NCBI GenBank assembly: GCA_963665265.2
Contig: OY762224.2
Span: 3,596,001-3,660,000, forward strand
Origin: CAXXHQ01 sp963665265
Lineage (GTDB): Bacteria > Planctomycetota > Planctomycetia > Pirellulales > Thermoguttaceae
Length of the DNA: 64,000 nucleotides
Reading direction: 5' to 3'
How positions within the stretch are numbered: position 1 is the first letter of the stretch; each line of letters opens with the position of its first letter. Positions 1 to 8,728 of the stretch are shown piece by piece. The notes under the pieces were generated by a model. The model made no database searches, had not been told where the DNA came from, and saw nothing but the letters and a program-made list of their open reading frames with translations. The translations under genes were made by a program, and so were the position numbers.

Positions 1-1
1 T

Positions 2-1573
2 GCAGACTCTCTTTCTAAAATGTCTGCGGACAAACAATTTCTTAATATAGCCCAAGCTATATCTAAAGTAAAAGACCCTCTACAACAAGCTGCTGCCGCC
101 CAAGCTATGTTTGGTAAATCTGGCATGGGTCTTCTTCCAACAATCAAAGACGGTGCCGAAGGGTTATCTCAACTGGTCGGACGAGCGAAAGAATTAGGTT
201 ATAGCTTATCTGGCGAAGACGCTGGAGCCGCCGAGGAATTTGGCGACTTACTTTCCGATATTGGTCGTTCCGTCAAAATGGTCGCCTTTCATATTGGAGC
301 CGCTCTTGCCCCGGTTTTGAAGCCGATGATAAATGACTTTTTAACCGTCTCTAAATCTACGATGGATTGGATAGGGCAAAATGCGGGTCTTATCGTCTCT
401 ATTGGCAAATTTGCCGCAATCACAATCGGGGCTGGAGCCGCTCTATTCATTATCGGATCCGCAATAGCGGGTTTAGGGACGGTCATAACTGGGGCTGTAG
501 GCGCCGTAGGAGCGATTATAAGCGGTATTATGACGTTCGGAGGCGTAATACTTGCCGTCGTATCATCGCCCATTACGTTAATCGTGGGAGCCGTTGCTGG
601 GCTTGCTATTGCAATCGGCGAATTGGGTAGCACGGTCGGCGGTCAAACTGAAAGCATGGGGGAAATGTGGGGGAATATGTCCTCTGAGTTTGGCGGAGCC
701 TGGAATCTAATAGTCGACTCTGTTATGAGCGGCAATCTATCTGGGGCTTTTGAAGCCGTATGGGGCTTAATCAAAGCCTTATGGGCGGAAGGCTGGGGTT
801 ATCTCTCACAACAACTAACTAGCTTTACCGACGGCTGGGCGAACGTATGGAACGAGACGACGGGCTTTTTAGCCAAAGTTTGGACGGGGATAATATGGGT
901 CATTGAAGATAGCTGGTCGGCTACTTGCGACGGCTTCAAACAAGCTTGGTATGCGACCGTGACCTATTTATCTGACGTTTGGGAAAGCTTCAAGACTGGA
1001 TTAGCCAAGGGTTGGTTATGGTTTAAGAACCTTATAGGGGTAATGAAAGACGAGGAGTACAACGCCGAGAAAAAGAAACTAGAGGAAGCTTCCGCACAAG
1101 TACACAAAGACAACGCCGATTGGGAAGATAAAAAATCAAAAGCCTCTACCCATTTAAGAAACAAAGAACGAAACGCATACGACAAAGAAACCTTCGGGAC
1201 GATGACGGCAATCGATGAAGACACGAAGAACGCACAAAAGGCAAGAGCTAAAGCAAGCGCTGACGCTCTAGCTAGAACTCATGCTAATACGGTTGCGGCA
1301 CGGGCTGATTTTGACCGAACGCAAAAAGAAATCAACGAAGAAAACAAAAAAGCGAAACAAAAGAAATCCGACGAAAAGGCTAAATCAATCCCAAAGAACG
1401 GAGAGGAAGGTTTAGCCCAAGTAGCTGAGGCGGCGAAAATCACATACAAGCATACCTCCGCAGGTACTTTCTCGGCTTTCGGCGTTGCCGGTCTAGGTAC
1501 GACGGACGTACAAATAGACCTTTTACGTCAAATTGCGAAGAACACGAAAGACAACAAGATAGTTGCGAAATAA
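2..1573 (+). CDS. Phage tail tape measure protein, C-terminal part
   Basis: The protein sets tail length and is threaded through the tail tube. The frame is open to the left edge with no stop before the first ATG at 20, so the start lies outside the window. The first 80 residues match the typical tape-measure pattern (QAMFGKSG, a GAEGLSQL helix, an AEELG-like helix). A long Gly/Ala/Ile-rich hydrophobic stretch follows at about residues 95-205 (counted from the ATG), then Trp-rich helices to about 340. The C-terminal third is Lys/Glu/Ala-rich, predicted coiled coil. It heads the structural gene row, 8 bases before the next gene. The family call is secure; the upstream part cannot be seen. Confidence 0.85.
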   Translation, partial: ADSLSKMSADKQFLNIAQAISKVKDPLQQAAAAQAMFGKSGMGLLPTIKDGAEGLSQLVGRAKELGYSLSGEDAGAAEEFGDLLSDIGRSVKMVAFHIGAALAPVLKPMINDFLTVSKSTMDWIGQNAGLIVSIGKFAAITIGAGAALFIIGSAIAGLGTVITGAVGAVGAIISGIMTFGGVILAVVSSPITLIVGAVAGLAIAIGELGSTVGGQTESMGEMWGNMSSEFGGAWNLIVDSVMSGNLSGAFEAVWGLIKALWAEGWGYLSQQLTSFTDGWANVWNETTGFLAKVWTGIIWVIEDSWSATCDGFKQAWYATVTYLSDVWESFKTGLAKGWLWFKNLIGVMKDEEYNAEKKKLEEASAQVHKDNADWEDKKSKASTHLRNKERNAYDKETFGTMTAIDEDTKNAQKARAKASADALARTHANTVAARADFDRTQKEINEENKKAKQKKSDEKAKSIPKNGEEGLAQVAEAAKITYKHTSAGTFSAFGVAGLGTTDVQIDLLRQIAKNTKDNKIVAK

Positions 1574-1581
1574 GGAGCTAA

Positions 1582-2394
1582 ATGATATGCCAACAAAAAG
1601 CTAAAGACGACGTTACTTATCAGACAAGCCCGCCAGGGATGACTATAACCTATAACGTCATAGGAGCAGGGACGGACGCCGACGCATACGCCGCAGTATA
1701 TTCTACTTGTTCTGCAACTAAGGTTCATCCCGCCTTAAATTGCGTCCTATCTCGCAAGGACGTATCTTTGACCCATAAGACGCCATGTACTGGCGGAAAT
1801 TTCTGGGAATCGACCGTCAAATACGAACTAGACCTATCTACGTTTAGCTTCGATTGTACAAACGAAAGTCAACACATAGTTAAATCACTTTCGACTATGC
1901 ACGCATACGGCAAATGCGGCAACGCAGACGCTTCTACGTCGGACTTCGGGCAAATGATAGGTTGGAACGACGAAGACTTTGACGGTTGTGATATTATCGT
2001 GCCTAAAATGGAATGGTCAGAGACTATAAAATACGGCATTACGCAAATAAATATGGCGTTCGCAAAGAACATAGCCTCTTACGTCGGCTATGTAAATTCT
2101 ACGACATTCCGTACCTTCCCTGCTGGTGAGGTTTTATACCTTGGGGCAACTCTCGGCAATCAGTCAAATGATTTAGGAGTGAACGTCACGTATAAGTTTC
2201 GGGTTTCTCCTAACGCCACAGGTTTGAGCGTAGGAAGCATATCTAATATAGCCAAGGGCGGTCATCAATATCTTTGGGTATCCAAAGAACAAACCTTTAT
2301 CAACGACAAAGCTAAATCTTTCAAGGTTCCTAAGGGGGTCTATATAGAGCAGGTCTATCCGGCTGGCGATTTGGCGGCAGGGCTGGGGATATAA
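1582..2394 (+). CDS. Phage structural-region protein, unknown function
   Basis: A 270-residue protein with ribosome site AGGAG six bases before ATG. I recognise no family. It has no signal peptide or membrane helix, is rich in Thr, Ser and aromatic residues, and has about ten Cys. These include a paired-Cys motif near the N-terminus (STCSATKVHPALNC) and KCGN in the middle. It sits directly behind the tape measure gene and its stop overlaps the next start (TAATG), so it is co-translated with virion genes. A distal-tail or baseplate role is an inference from position only. Confidence 0.75.
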   Translation: MICQQKAKDDVTYQTSPPGMTITYNVIGAGTDADAYAAVYSTCSATKVHPALNCVLSRKDVSLTHKTPCTGGNFWESTVKYELDLSTFSFDCTNESQHIVKSLSTMHAYGKCGNADASTSDFGQMIGWNDEDFDGCDIIVPKMEWSETIKYGITQINMAFAKNIASYVGYVNSTTFRTFPAGEVLYLGATLGNQSNDLGVNVTYKFRVSPNATGLSVGSISNIAKGGHQYLWVSKEQTFINDKAKSFKVPKGVYIEQVYPAGDLAAGLGI

Positions 2395-3161
2395 TGCCGA
2401 ACTTTAGCAAATGGACTAGCGGACAGGAGCCGACGTTTTACGCAGACGACTACAACTATCTAATGGATATGGCTTCTGCCAACCAACAAAAGAACGGGGG
2501 CGGCGGGAAAGGTAATAAAGGTATTGGTTTCGATTCAGTAAAAATCAAAATCCAAAACTCTACGTCTTCCGTCATTCCATTCGGCGGAATACTAGCCATA
2601 GACTCTTTGTTAACGTCTTATACCGTCTTAGATGCAAATATGATTTATAAAGGCGTTGCTACTACGTCTTCGACGACAAAGCCTATTTGCGTCGTCGTCG
2701 AGCCTATAGCGGCAAATGCAATAGGGTCGGCAATCGTATTCGGAATTGCGATTGCTAAAATTACTTCAGGAACGGAAAATTCAAAAGCCGCAAAATTAGA
2801 TGATAGCGGCGGACTCACTTCCGACGACGGCGGGGCTTATCCTATCGTATCCATTTCGTCGAACGACTCTTACGGATATGCGGCAATTCAACTAGGCGGG
2901 GCTGCGGCGAAATCTGGTATTAAATGGGGCGTAACGCAAAGTGTTTTATCTGTAAACGGATTTTGCGACGTAAAGCTATATTCAATGTCGTCATCTGGCA
3001 CATGGACGCTAGGGACTGATACCTTAACAGTTTATTCTACTCCTCTTCTCGGCGGAACTACAAATAGCGGAATACCTGCACAAAACCTAGTGCAAATTCA
3101 ATTGTCGTCGGATACAGGGAAATGGCACGTAACGGGCATGGGCTGTATTTATACATCGTAA
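2394..3161 (+). CDS. Phage structural-region protein with glycine-rich hinge
   Basis: A 255-residue protein whose ATG shares one base with the preceding stop, indicating coupled translation. Residues 1-32 are polar, followed by a Gly hinge (NGGGGKGNKGIG). The rest is Ser/Thr/Gly/Val-rich, predicted all-beta, as in tail or decoration proteins. No catalytic motif is visible. The next gene follows 8 bases later with its own AGGAG site. Virion component inferred from neighbours; family not recognised. Confidence 0.72.
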   Translation: MPNFSKWTSGQEPTFYADDYNYLMDMASANQQKNGGGGKGNKGIGFDSVKIKIQNSTSSVIPFGGILAIDSLLTSYTVLDANMIYKGVATTSSTTKPICVVVEPIAANAIGSAIVFGIAIAKITSGTENSKAAKLDDSGGLTSDDGGAYPIVSISSNDSYGYAAIQLGGAAAKSGIKWGVTQSVLSVNGFCDVKLYSMSSSGTWTLGTDTLTVYSTPLLGGTTNSGIPAQNLVQIQLSSDTGKWHVTGMGCIYTS

Positions 3162-3169
3162 GGAGCTAG

Positions 3170-5155
3170 ATGACATACAAAGTAAGCCGAAATCAATTCA
3201 TAAGCCCTAATCCAAGTTATCAGTGTTGCATTTTGTACGCTGATGATTTTTGGGTAGATGGGTCAACGGGTTCCCATGCTCTAAACGACAATTGGGAAGT
3301 TAAGTCGGGGACTTGGGATTTTTACAAAGTAACGGCAACGAACAACGGATTGACCAACAGGCAAATTACCTCTACGTCGACGGGCTATCTTCGACAAACA
3401 AATACGTCGGGCGGACAGATACGACTAAAGCTTCCCTATGAGCCGCCCTATACCGTCTATCTACAGATAGAAACAAAATCTACATGGACTTCTTCCGACG
3501 TTTTCAAAATTCATTTTGAAAACGACGAAAATCTAAATGGACCTTACGCCGAATGGACAGTAAAAAACAACACGGAAACAGGTTGTCCATATCGATATGG
3601 TACGACTAAATACCAGTTTTTCGGAACTTGTTCTATAGACGATGGAGCAGGCAACAAGTCATCGCATGACGCAGATTATCCGTATAAGCTATATGAATTT
3701 GGCGCTATCACTTGGAACCATGAAGCGTACTGGGTGCCAGCATCCAATACAATCGCACGATTCCAATTGCAAGTATGGTACGATGAAGACGGTACGCTTA
3801 TGGCGTCAATTTTAACCATGCCTTACGGAGCTTCATACAATTCGTCTACCTATACTAACACGGGGTCGAATAAATCTTATCCTTATGCGACCCCTACACA
3901 TTCCGGACCGCTTTCCGAAGACGCTAGCAAAGGTCATTATATCGGAATATCGGCGGGAACGTCGGTCAAGATTTACGGCTCCGCATATCCGACGACGGAC
4001 CTATACGCATATAACGCTACGTCGAAGACCTACGTTAAGACCGCCCAAACAATTTCAAAACCGTTTGTGATTGCGTCTGCAAAAGGCGTGAAAACAAGTC
4101 AGCTAGAATGTGAGACGACGTACATAGACTGTCTGAATTGTTTGCATGACCAGGAACCGCCATACTTAGATTTGAGCGTGACGGGCTTGCAAAATACGAC
4201 CTGCACCGATTATTGGACTGGGGCGGCTTCGTCCCCTATTTATTGGGGCTGTTGCGACAAGACCTATAAACTCGAATATATAGGCGGCTGTAGATGGACG
4301 ACCCCTAATTATAAATGGGCGGACATGACCTATAACTATTACCCAGTAGATTGTATTGATACTTGGCTTTTTCAAATTACGAAAGAAAGCGACGGTCATT
4401 ATTGGGGTTGGTTGAAGGGTTTGGCTAAAAATCTGCATGGCGGATTAGATGCAACGACGTTAGCAACTAGCGGCGTCGTTTGGTCATGGAAAACAGATTT
4501 AGGAGAAGAAAAGCTAGATTGCACGACATTGGCTATAGCTGGCGGCAATTGGCAAATAGTGGACAATCGAGGGTCAGAAGATACTTACGTAGCAAGCTAT
4601 TATCCTTGGTATTCTCACAACGGGGCAACATACGGACAAGCACAACCTTCTTATACGCCTACTACGGCGGATTTTGAAATTGCCGTAGGGGACGGGGGCA
4701 AACAATACGAGACAAATTTCCCTTGTTGTCCATGTTCTACCGACGGAAAAAATACAGGAACTTGGACTGCAACGGTTTCTAATTTCAAATACAATAATGC
4801 TCTATCGTCTCTAAATGGGTCTTGGACATGGCAACACGATGAAATTGACCCGAATTATGGCGGAATTGACCCAGTGCCAGACATTGTATCTTTTTACCCA
4901 TCTTGGAAATGGAAAATTACGAATAGCGACGGGAGCTATATCGTGGGTAATTTTATCCTAGTCTACGGTCTATGCGGCGTTTCTTTATCCATTACGAAAT
5001 ATAACTCTAGCAATCAGCAGATTGATTACGTCGGAGGAAATTCACCATCAAATACCAGATTTATTACAGGTGATTGTAAGAGTTTTTCAAAATCTTTCAC
5101 GGGCACGAATAGCGACGGAACGACCTGGACTATTTTAATTACGGGGGCGGCGTGA
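3170..5155 (+). CDS. Putative tail fibre or receptor-binding protein
   Basis: A 661-residue protein with an AGGAG site before ATG. It is rich in Tyr, Trp, Asn, Ser and Thr. The N-terminal 250 residues (YADDFWVDG, GTWDFY, RLKLPYEPPYTVYLQIETK, FQLQVWYDEDGT) look like a concanavalin/laminin-G-type beta sandwich. The middle is Cys-rich (CETTYIDCLNCLHDQ, WGCCDKTYKL, FPCCPCSTDGKNTG), possibly disulphide- or metal-stabilised. It is the largest gene after the tape measure and ends the large structural genes, the usual place for host-recognition proteins. The role is inferred from composition and order. Confidence 0.6.
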   Translation: MTYKVSRNQFISPNPSYQCCILYADDFWVDGSTGSHALNDNWEVKSGTWDFYKVTATNNGLTNRQITSTSTGYLRQTNTSGGQIRLKLPYEPPYTVYLQIETKSTWTSSDVFKIHFENDENLNGPYAEWTVKNNTETGCPYRYGTTKYQFFGTCSIDDGAGNKSSHDADYPYKLYEFGAITWNHEAYWVPASNTIARFQLQVWYDEDGTLMASILTMPYGASYNSSTYTNTGSNKSYPYATPTHSGPLSEDASKGHYIGISAGTSVKIYGSAYPTTDLYAYNATSKTYVKTAQTISKPFVIASAKGVKTSQLECETTYIDCLNCLHDQEPPYLDLSVTGLQNTTCTDYWTGAASSPIYWGCCDKTYKLEYIGGCRWTTPNYKWADMTYNYYPVDCIDTWLFQITKESDGHYWGWLKGLAKNLHGGLDATTLATSGVVWSWKTDLGEEKLDCTTLAIAGGNWQIVDNRGSEDTYVASYYPWYSHNGATYGQAQPSYTPTTADFEIAVGDGGKQYETNFPCCPCSTDGKNTGTWTATVSNFKYNNALSSLNGSWTWQHDEIDPNYGGIDPVPDIVSFYPSWKWKITNSDGSYIVGNFILVYGLCGVSLSITKYNSSNQQIDYVGGNSPSNTRFITGDCKSFSKSFTGTNSDGTTWTILITGAA

Positions 5156-5361
5156 TGAATGAGTATACCTCTTTTTGCAATTTCTCTAAATCGGATGAAG
5201 GCTATAAATGCACCGTCTGCGGGTATATCACTTCTTTATCTGACTTACGCCGAGGGTGCCGACCGCCAGAAAAGAAAGAGGATAAACAGCCCGTCAGAGT
5301 AAAAAACACGCCTAGATTATCTGGGGTTAATGGGAGGAAGCCGTGCAATTGTGGACGCTAA
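5155..5361 (+). CDS. Small zinc-ribbon-like phage protein
   Basis: A 68-residue protein. I place the start at the ATG that overlaps the preceding stop as TGATG; a GTG three bases earlier is an alternative. Visible motifs are KCTVCGYITSL and GCRPP, with CNCGR at the C-terminus, consistent with one zinc knuckle or ribbon plus a basic tail. Its last 19 bases overlap the next gene in another frame, typical of compact phage modules. Function unknown. Confidence 0.6.
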   Translation: MNEYTSFCNFSKSDEGYKCTVCGYITSLSDLRRGCRPPEKKEDKQPVRVKNTPRLSGVNGRKPCNCGR

Positions 5362-5600
5362 TAGGACTTGTAGGACTCGTTTTTATACTTGTCGAGGGCA
5401 AAATACTTGACCCTATAAAGGCTAAATTGCCTTGGGATTGGCTGAGGTATTTGCTAGGTTGTTATCAGTGTAGCGGGTTTTGGGTCGGGTTTTGCTATGG
5501 TATATGGGTAGATTGGCAATCTGCCCTAATCTTCGGAGGGGTAATTTCTTTAGCTTCTTTATCCCATGCGGCAATTTTGGACAAATTACAAAAATCCTAG
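5343..5600 (+). CDS. DUF1360-like phage membrane protein
   Basis: An 85-residue protein starting at GTG, with a strong GGGAGG site five bases upstream that decides the start. It has two to three hydrophobic segments (LIGLVGLVFILVEGKI; WVGFCYGIWV; LIFGGVISLASLSHAAIL). The motif LGCYQCSGFWVG matches the Cys-x2-Cys-x-FWVG signature of DUF1360 proteins found in phages and bacteria. It is the last gene of the structural row before a strong terminator. A role in the membrane, for example at lysis or entry, is possible but not shown. Confidence 0.65.
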   Translation: MQLWTLIGLVGLVFILVEGKILDPIKAKLPWDWLRYLLGCYQCSGFWVGFCYGIWVDWQSALIFGGVISLASLSHAAILDKLQKS

Positions 5601-5621
5601 TTGACTTAAGCCGATTACGGA

Positions 5622-5654
5622 GGTAATGGTATGGGTTATACCATTACCTTTTTT
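5622..5654 (+). terminator. Rho-independent terminator of the structural operon
   Basis: A perfect 11-bp stem (5622-5632 with 5638-5648) with a GGGTT loop is followed by six T. It closes the row of virion genes 22 bases after the last stop. Confidence 0.9.
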
Positions 5655-5673
5655 CATTTATATAGGAAAAAAC

Positions 5674-6417
5674 ATGGCGAAAAAATCAACTAAGGCGGCA
5701 ATAAAGAAACAACTAGCAGAAAGAAAAACGGCGAAAAAGAAAACGGCAAAAGACGACCCGTTTAGGCAGTTAAAGGCTTTTGCCTCAAAGAACGAACCAT
5801 TAGACCCGGAGCTAAAAGAATACGTCGTAGGCTCTGGACGCAATTTATGGATAAAACACCCGCTACTGAATACGCCATACAACATACCTGCTCTTCATAA
5901 TTGGCAATTCGCCGAAAAGAAAAAGCAACTAGCCGAAGCCGTCGCCAAAAAGGATTGGGAAGGAGCTATTTTCACATACGACCGACCTTTTTGGTTTGAG
6001 GGGTTTTCTGATTTTTCTGACAAACTGACCGACGTTGATTATTGGCGGATATTAGGGGAAATATGGTGTGAAATCGAGTTTACAAATGGATACAACGATA
6101 TTTTCCCTGAACTATTCGGGTCGGCTCGAAAAGGTAAAGAAAACCTGATGACCAAGGACGAGCAAAAAGCCTTTGCCGCTTTACCAGAAGAAATTAAGGT
6201 CTATAGGGGGCAAGTCTGCCATAAGCCTCTAGCTTGGTCATGGACGACGGATAAAGAAAAGGCAAAATGGTTTGCAGAACGGTTTAAGGAGCTAAAGACG
6301 AAGACGGAAGTACTATCGGGGACGGTTGCTAAATCAAAGGTCGAAGCCTATATCACCCGTAGAGAGGAAAGCGAAATTGTAGTAAATCCAAAGTTTGTCA
6401 AATTGACAACTAAGTAG
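5674..6417 (+). CDS. Candidate phage mono-ADP-ribosyltransferase
   Basis: A 247-residue protein. I chose the ATG with an AGGAAA site nearby; the longer frame starting at 5626 would run through the upstream terminator hairpin. Residues 1-27 are strongly basic (KKKTAK), then a globular domain. Near the C-terminus three motifs appear in the order seen in R-S-E class ADP-ribosyltransferases: VYRG (Arg178), SWTTD (Ser189) followed by AKWFAERF, and EESEIVV (Glu232/Glu234 as an E-x-E pair). This family moves ADP-ribose from NAD to Arg or other residues; T4 Alt and Mod are phage examples. The basic tail may bind nucleic acid. The match is by motif only, so activity is inferred. Confidence 0.5.
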   Translation: MAKKSTKAAIKKQLAERKTAKKKTAKDDPFRQLKAFASKNEPLDPELKEYVVGSGRNLWIKHPLLNTPYNIPALHNWQFAEKKKQLAEAVAKKDWEGAIFTYDRPFWFEGFSDFSDKLTDVDYWRILGEIWCEIEFTNGYNDIFPELFGSARKGKENLMTKDEQKAFAALPEEIKVYRGQVCHKPLAWSWTTDKEKAKWFAERFKELKTKTEVLSGTVAKSKVEAYITRREESEIVVNPKFVKLTTK

Positions 6418-6468
6418 AATATGGTAGTTTTGATAGTTCTAACATTCATATAGGAAAGGTAAAGAATT

Positions 6469-6807
6469 ATGGCGAAAAAGAAGACCGTCAAAAAGAAGAC
6501 TGGAGCCGCTAGTATCAAGACCGTAGGCGAGGAGAGGAAATATCCCGCCCCCTTCGTTCCTTGTCCGCACTGCGGCGGAAAAATCCATGCACGGACTTCA
6601 TCGCACGATTGCGGATGGGTCAAGGCGAAGAAAGCCGCTCCAAAGGCGGTCAAAGCCGATCCGAAATCGCCTAAAAAGGCGTCTAAGGCGGTTTCGGCGG
6701 CGGATGACAGGATTACCGCAGTTTGTGATGCGGTCAAGATTATCGAGAAGCTAGGCGGATTGGAAGCGGCAAAGAACTTCGTCGAAACCTATCTGAAATT
6801 GGTATAG
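6469..6807 (+). CDS. Small basic zinc-finger phage protein
   Basis: A 112-residue protein with an AGGAAAGG site upstream. The N-terminus is Lys-rich (MAKKKTVKKKTG). A four-ligand motif follows at about residues 32-49 (CPHCGG, then H and C in SSHDCGW). Next is a Lys/Ala/Pro-rich histone-H1-like linker, and the C-terminal helix pair is DRITAVCDAVKIIEKLGGLE. It probably binds nucleic acid. The 5' leader resembles that of the ADP-ribosyltransferase candidate (CATATAGGAAA against TTATATAGGAAA), suggesting shared control. It ends 25 bases before a terminator. Confidence 0.65.
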   Translation: MAKKKTVKKKTGAASIKTVGEERKYPAPFVPCPHCGGKIHARTSSHDCGWVKAKKAAPKAVKADPKSPKKASKAVSAADDRITAVCDAVKIIEKLGGLEAAKNFVETYLKLV

Positions 6808-6832
6808 TCCGAAGCCCTGATAGATGCAGAGA

Positions 6833-6864
6833 AAAAGCCCTTGTCCTAACGACGGGGCTTTTTT
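6833..6864 (+). terminator. Rho-independent terminator
   Basis: The stem AAAAGCCC/GGGCTTTT, with an inner GTC/GAC pairing, is followed by a T run. It lies just after the zinc-finger gene. Confidence 0.85.
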
Positions 6865-7028
6865 GTTTATTACGCCCACCCTTCCCATATCCAAGGCGAA
6901 ATCAACTCATAATGAACTAATAAAGGTAAAACAGATTATTTCGTTTCGCCCTATTGACGAAGACAAAAAACGAGCTATGATTCATCGTATGGTTGCGAAC
7001 AAATACTTTTTTAGCGGAGTAAAGAAAC

Positions 7029-7331
7029 ATGGCGAAAGCGAAGAAGCCTGAAACTGGAAGCACGACGATTAACGCAAAATGGTTCGTTGAAGAGTATGTG
7101 AAAGCGAAGACCAAGGAAGGAATTGTTGCCGTAATTCAGGCTAAAACAGGCAAAAACGAGGAAGCCTGCCTTAACATCATAAATCAAAAAATTACGATGT
7201 TAAGAAAGAAAGGAGTCAAACTCCCCACAATGGGGCAAAGAGGCTGGACTGATACGGGACGAGCCTCACTTGACATTGACGCTCTAAACGACCTAATCAC
7301 TGCGGAGTTGAAGGTCAAGAGTAAGAAATAA
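7029..7331 (+). CDS. Small basic phage protein, unknown function
   Basis: A 100-residue Lys-rich protein starting MAKAKKPETG, with a GGAG site 9 bases before ATG. The middle (KWFVEEYVKAKTKEGIVAVI, then CLNIINQKITMLRKKGVKLP) looks like a helical DNA-binding bundle with a basic loop. No named family is recognised. It is monocistronic, with a strong terminator directly after it and a convergent gene beyond. A DNA-binding or regulatory role is a guess from charge and helix pattern. Confidence 0.65.
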   Translation: MAKAKKPETGSTTINAKWFVEEYVKAKTKEGIVAVIQAKTGKNEEACLNIINQKITMLRKKGVKLPTMGQRGWTDTGRASLDIDALNDLITAELKVKSKK

Positions 7332-7353
7332 AGTAGCCCGACGGATGCAAAGA

Positions 7354-7382
7354 AAAAGCCCCTGGAAAACAGGGGCTTTTTT
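7354..7382. terminator. Bidirectional terminator between convergent genes
   Basis: A perfect stem AAAAGCCCCTG (7354-7364) pairs with 7370-7380 around a GAAAA loop. It has T runs on both strands, so it can stop the rightward 100-residue gene and the leftward secreted-protein gene. Confidence 0.9.
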
Positions 7383-7402
7383 GTTATCTACCCAAGCCTA
7401 GT

Positions 7403-8032
7403 CTAGTGGTGAAAGCCTGGGTTATATTGCTGGTCATCGTATCGGCTGGAACTAATTACCGTCCTAACATTTTCTGACAATGTATTTTTAACAACCGTCG
7501 GATAGAATAGCCGATACTTGCCCTCCGAAGCCTCTTTACTCGTCATCGTGGTGGCTTTGAACATCATTCCTCCGTATAAATTCGTCGTACCTGTCACTTT
7601 GTACGGTAAGTAGCTGGTGAATTTTTTATCTACGGTAATGCCCTTTGTATCTACTTTGTCAACGTAGATTGAAAACGTTGACCGATTGAACGGTTTAAGG
7701 ATAAGCGAATCACCGTTTACGTATTCGACGACCCAATCGACGAAACAACCTATCCGACCTTCTTTCACTTCCGACGGAACAAATGGTAAGGCTACGACGG
7801 GTTTCGTCTTCATCTTTTTCAATTCGTCCAATTCGGCGGCGGCTTTTTTCTTTTCTTCGTCCGTCCCCGTCTTGGCGAGCGTCCCAAGGTATTTCATATA
7901 ATTCCCGACGACGGCTTTATTTTGGGTTTGGGCTTGCTTGATATAGTCAGGGGGAAGATTATCCGCCCCAGAGCAAACCCCCGCCAAAACGCAAAATAGG
8001 GCTATTACGAACGAAATCAGAAAAAGACGCAT
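7403..8032 (-). CDS. Secreted prophage protein, unknown function
   Basis: A 209-residue protein. I start it at the ATG with AAAAGGAG seven bases upstream; the open frame extends 29 codons further without a ribosome site. Residues 1-22 form a signal peptide (basic start, then FLISFVIALFCVLAGVCSG). The mature part begins with a charged helical region (EKKKAAAELDELKKMKTK), followed by a beta-rich domain containing GRIGCFVDWVVEYVNGDSL and KVTGTTNLYGGMMFKAT. It is on the opposite strand to the virion genes and ends at a shared terminator, so it may be expressed from the prophage as a lysogenic-conversion gene. Function unknown. Confidence 0.7.
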   Translation of the reverse strand: MRLFLISFVIALFCVLAGVCSGADNLPPDYIKQAQTQNKAVVGNYMKYLGTLAKTGTDEEKKKAAAELDELKKMKTKPVVALPFVPSEVKEGRIGCFVDWVVEYVNGDSLILKPFNRSTFSIYVDKVDTKGITVDKKFTSYLPYKVTGTTNLYGGMMFKATTMTSKEASEGKYRLFYPTVVKNTLSENVRTVISSSRYDDQQYNPGFHH

Positions 8033-8108
8033 GACAGGCTCCTTTTGTTGGATAAATCTAGCTATTGGCAGGGGTCCAGCATACCTGCCGGGAGGGGAGC
8101 GGTCAAGC

Positions 8109-8146
8109 AAAAAAAACACCCCGCTAAGTAGTTAGGACTTAGGGGG
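8109..8146 (-). terminator. Leftward terminator after the 28-residue peptide gene
   Basis: Read on the minus strand, CCCC-CTAAG pairs with CTTAG-GGGG (outer and inner stems with one bulged base). Then comes TG and eight T. It lies 45 bases past the stop of the peptide gene at 8192-8278. Confidence 0.8.
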
Positions 8147-8191
8147 CTATAAATGAAAGACAGACCTAATAACTTCGCACGATGTAATCAA

Positions 8192-8278
8192 TCACCTGAC
8201 AAAATAGCTGTAGACCAAAAAAGCGATTAATGAAAGAATGGCGAGAAACCAAGAGGCTCGAATGGTGACAATTAGCAC
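8192..8278 (-). CDS. Tiny membrane peptide (28 residues)
   Basis: Starts at GTG with a TAGGAG ribosome site eight bases upstream and ends at TGA. The first residues are MLIVTIRASW, then a hydrophobic helix (FLAILSLIAFLVYSYF) and a short basic end (VR). It fits a single-pass membrane peptide, in the size range of type I toxins such as TisB (29 residues) or small phage membrane effectors. It has its own terminator downstream and no partner gene in the operon. The call rests on ribosome site, terminator and hydrophobicity together. Confidence 0.5.
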   Translation of the reverse strand: MLIVTIRASWFLAILSLIAFLVYSYFVR

Positions 8279-8660
8279 GGTTACTACTCCTAAAAGGTTG
8301 CTAAAAAAAACACCTCACCGAAAGCCAAAAACCACATTCCAAAAAATGAAAGATGATAATAAAGGGGATTAACGCCTCAAACGACTAACCACTAACCACT
8401 AACCATGCTGCCCTGCCCGCCTCCAGAAATCAACCATTTTTCTTGAAAAAACCAACAATTTGAGTTTATTTTTGAAATTATGCAAGCCCCCCTACCATTT
8501 ATGCTAGAGGTTACACCCCAACCACGCATTAGCTATACACCCCACAACCCCTAGTGCCCCCAGTTTTTGAATTATCGAGCATTGCAATACTGAGGCTAGC
8601 TTTCCCATCAAAACCCCTATCGATTTGTGCAATTTCTGACTCTATATTCCCTGCTTTTTC
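8279..8660. other. Intergenic stretch with no gene seen
   Basis: No convincing reading frame. It holds a perfect triple 7-bp repeat (ACTAACC, near 8383-8403) and a C-rich plus strand between 8490 and 8570. Upstream of the 28-residue peptide gene, on the minus strand, a TTGAGG and a TATCAT 16 bases apart could be its promoter. Confidence 0.4.
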
Positions 8661-8695
8661 AAAAAAATAAGCCGCATAGGGATTACCTATGCGGC
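8661..8695 (-). terminator. Strong leftward terminator after the 29-residue peptide gene
   Basis: A perfect 10-bp stem (8671-8680 with 8686-8695; GCCGCATAGG) around a five-base loop is followed on the minus strand by TTATTTTTTT. Confidence 0.92.
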
Positions 8696-8728
8696 TGGGC
8701 GAAAATCAGTAGATGACATGCTCATTTC

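Noticed and set aside
6824..7051. A 75-codon plus-strand frame
   Set aside because: It begins inside a rho-independent terminator and overlaps the start of the next real gene; no ribosome site.
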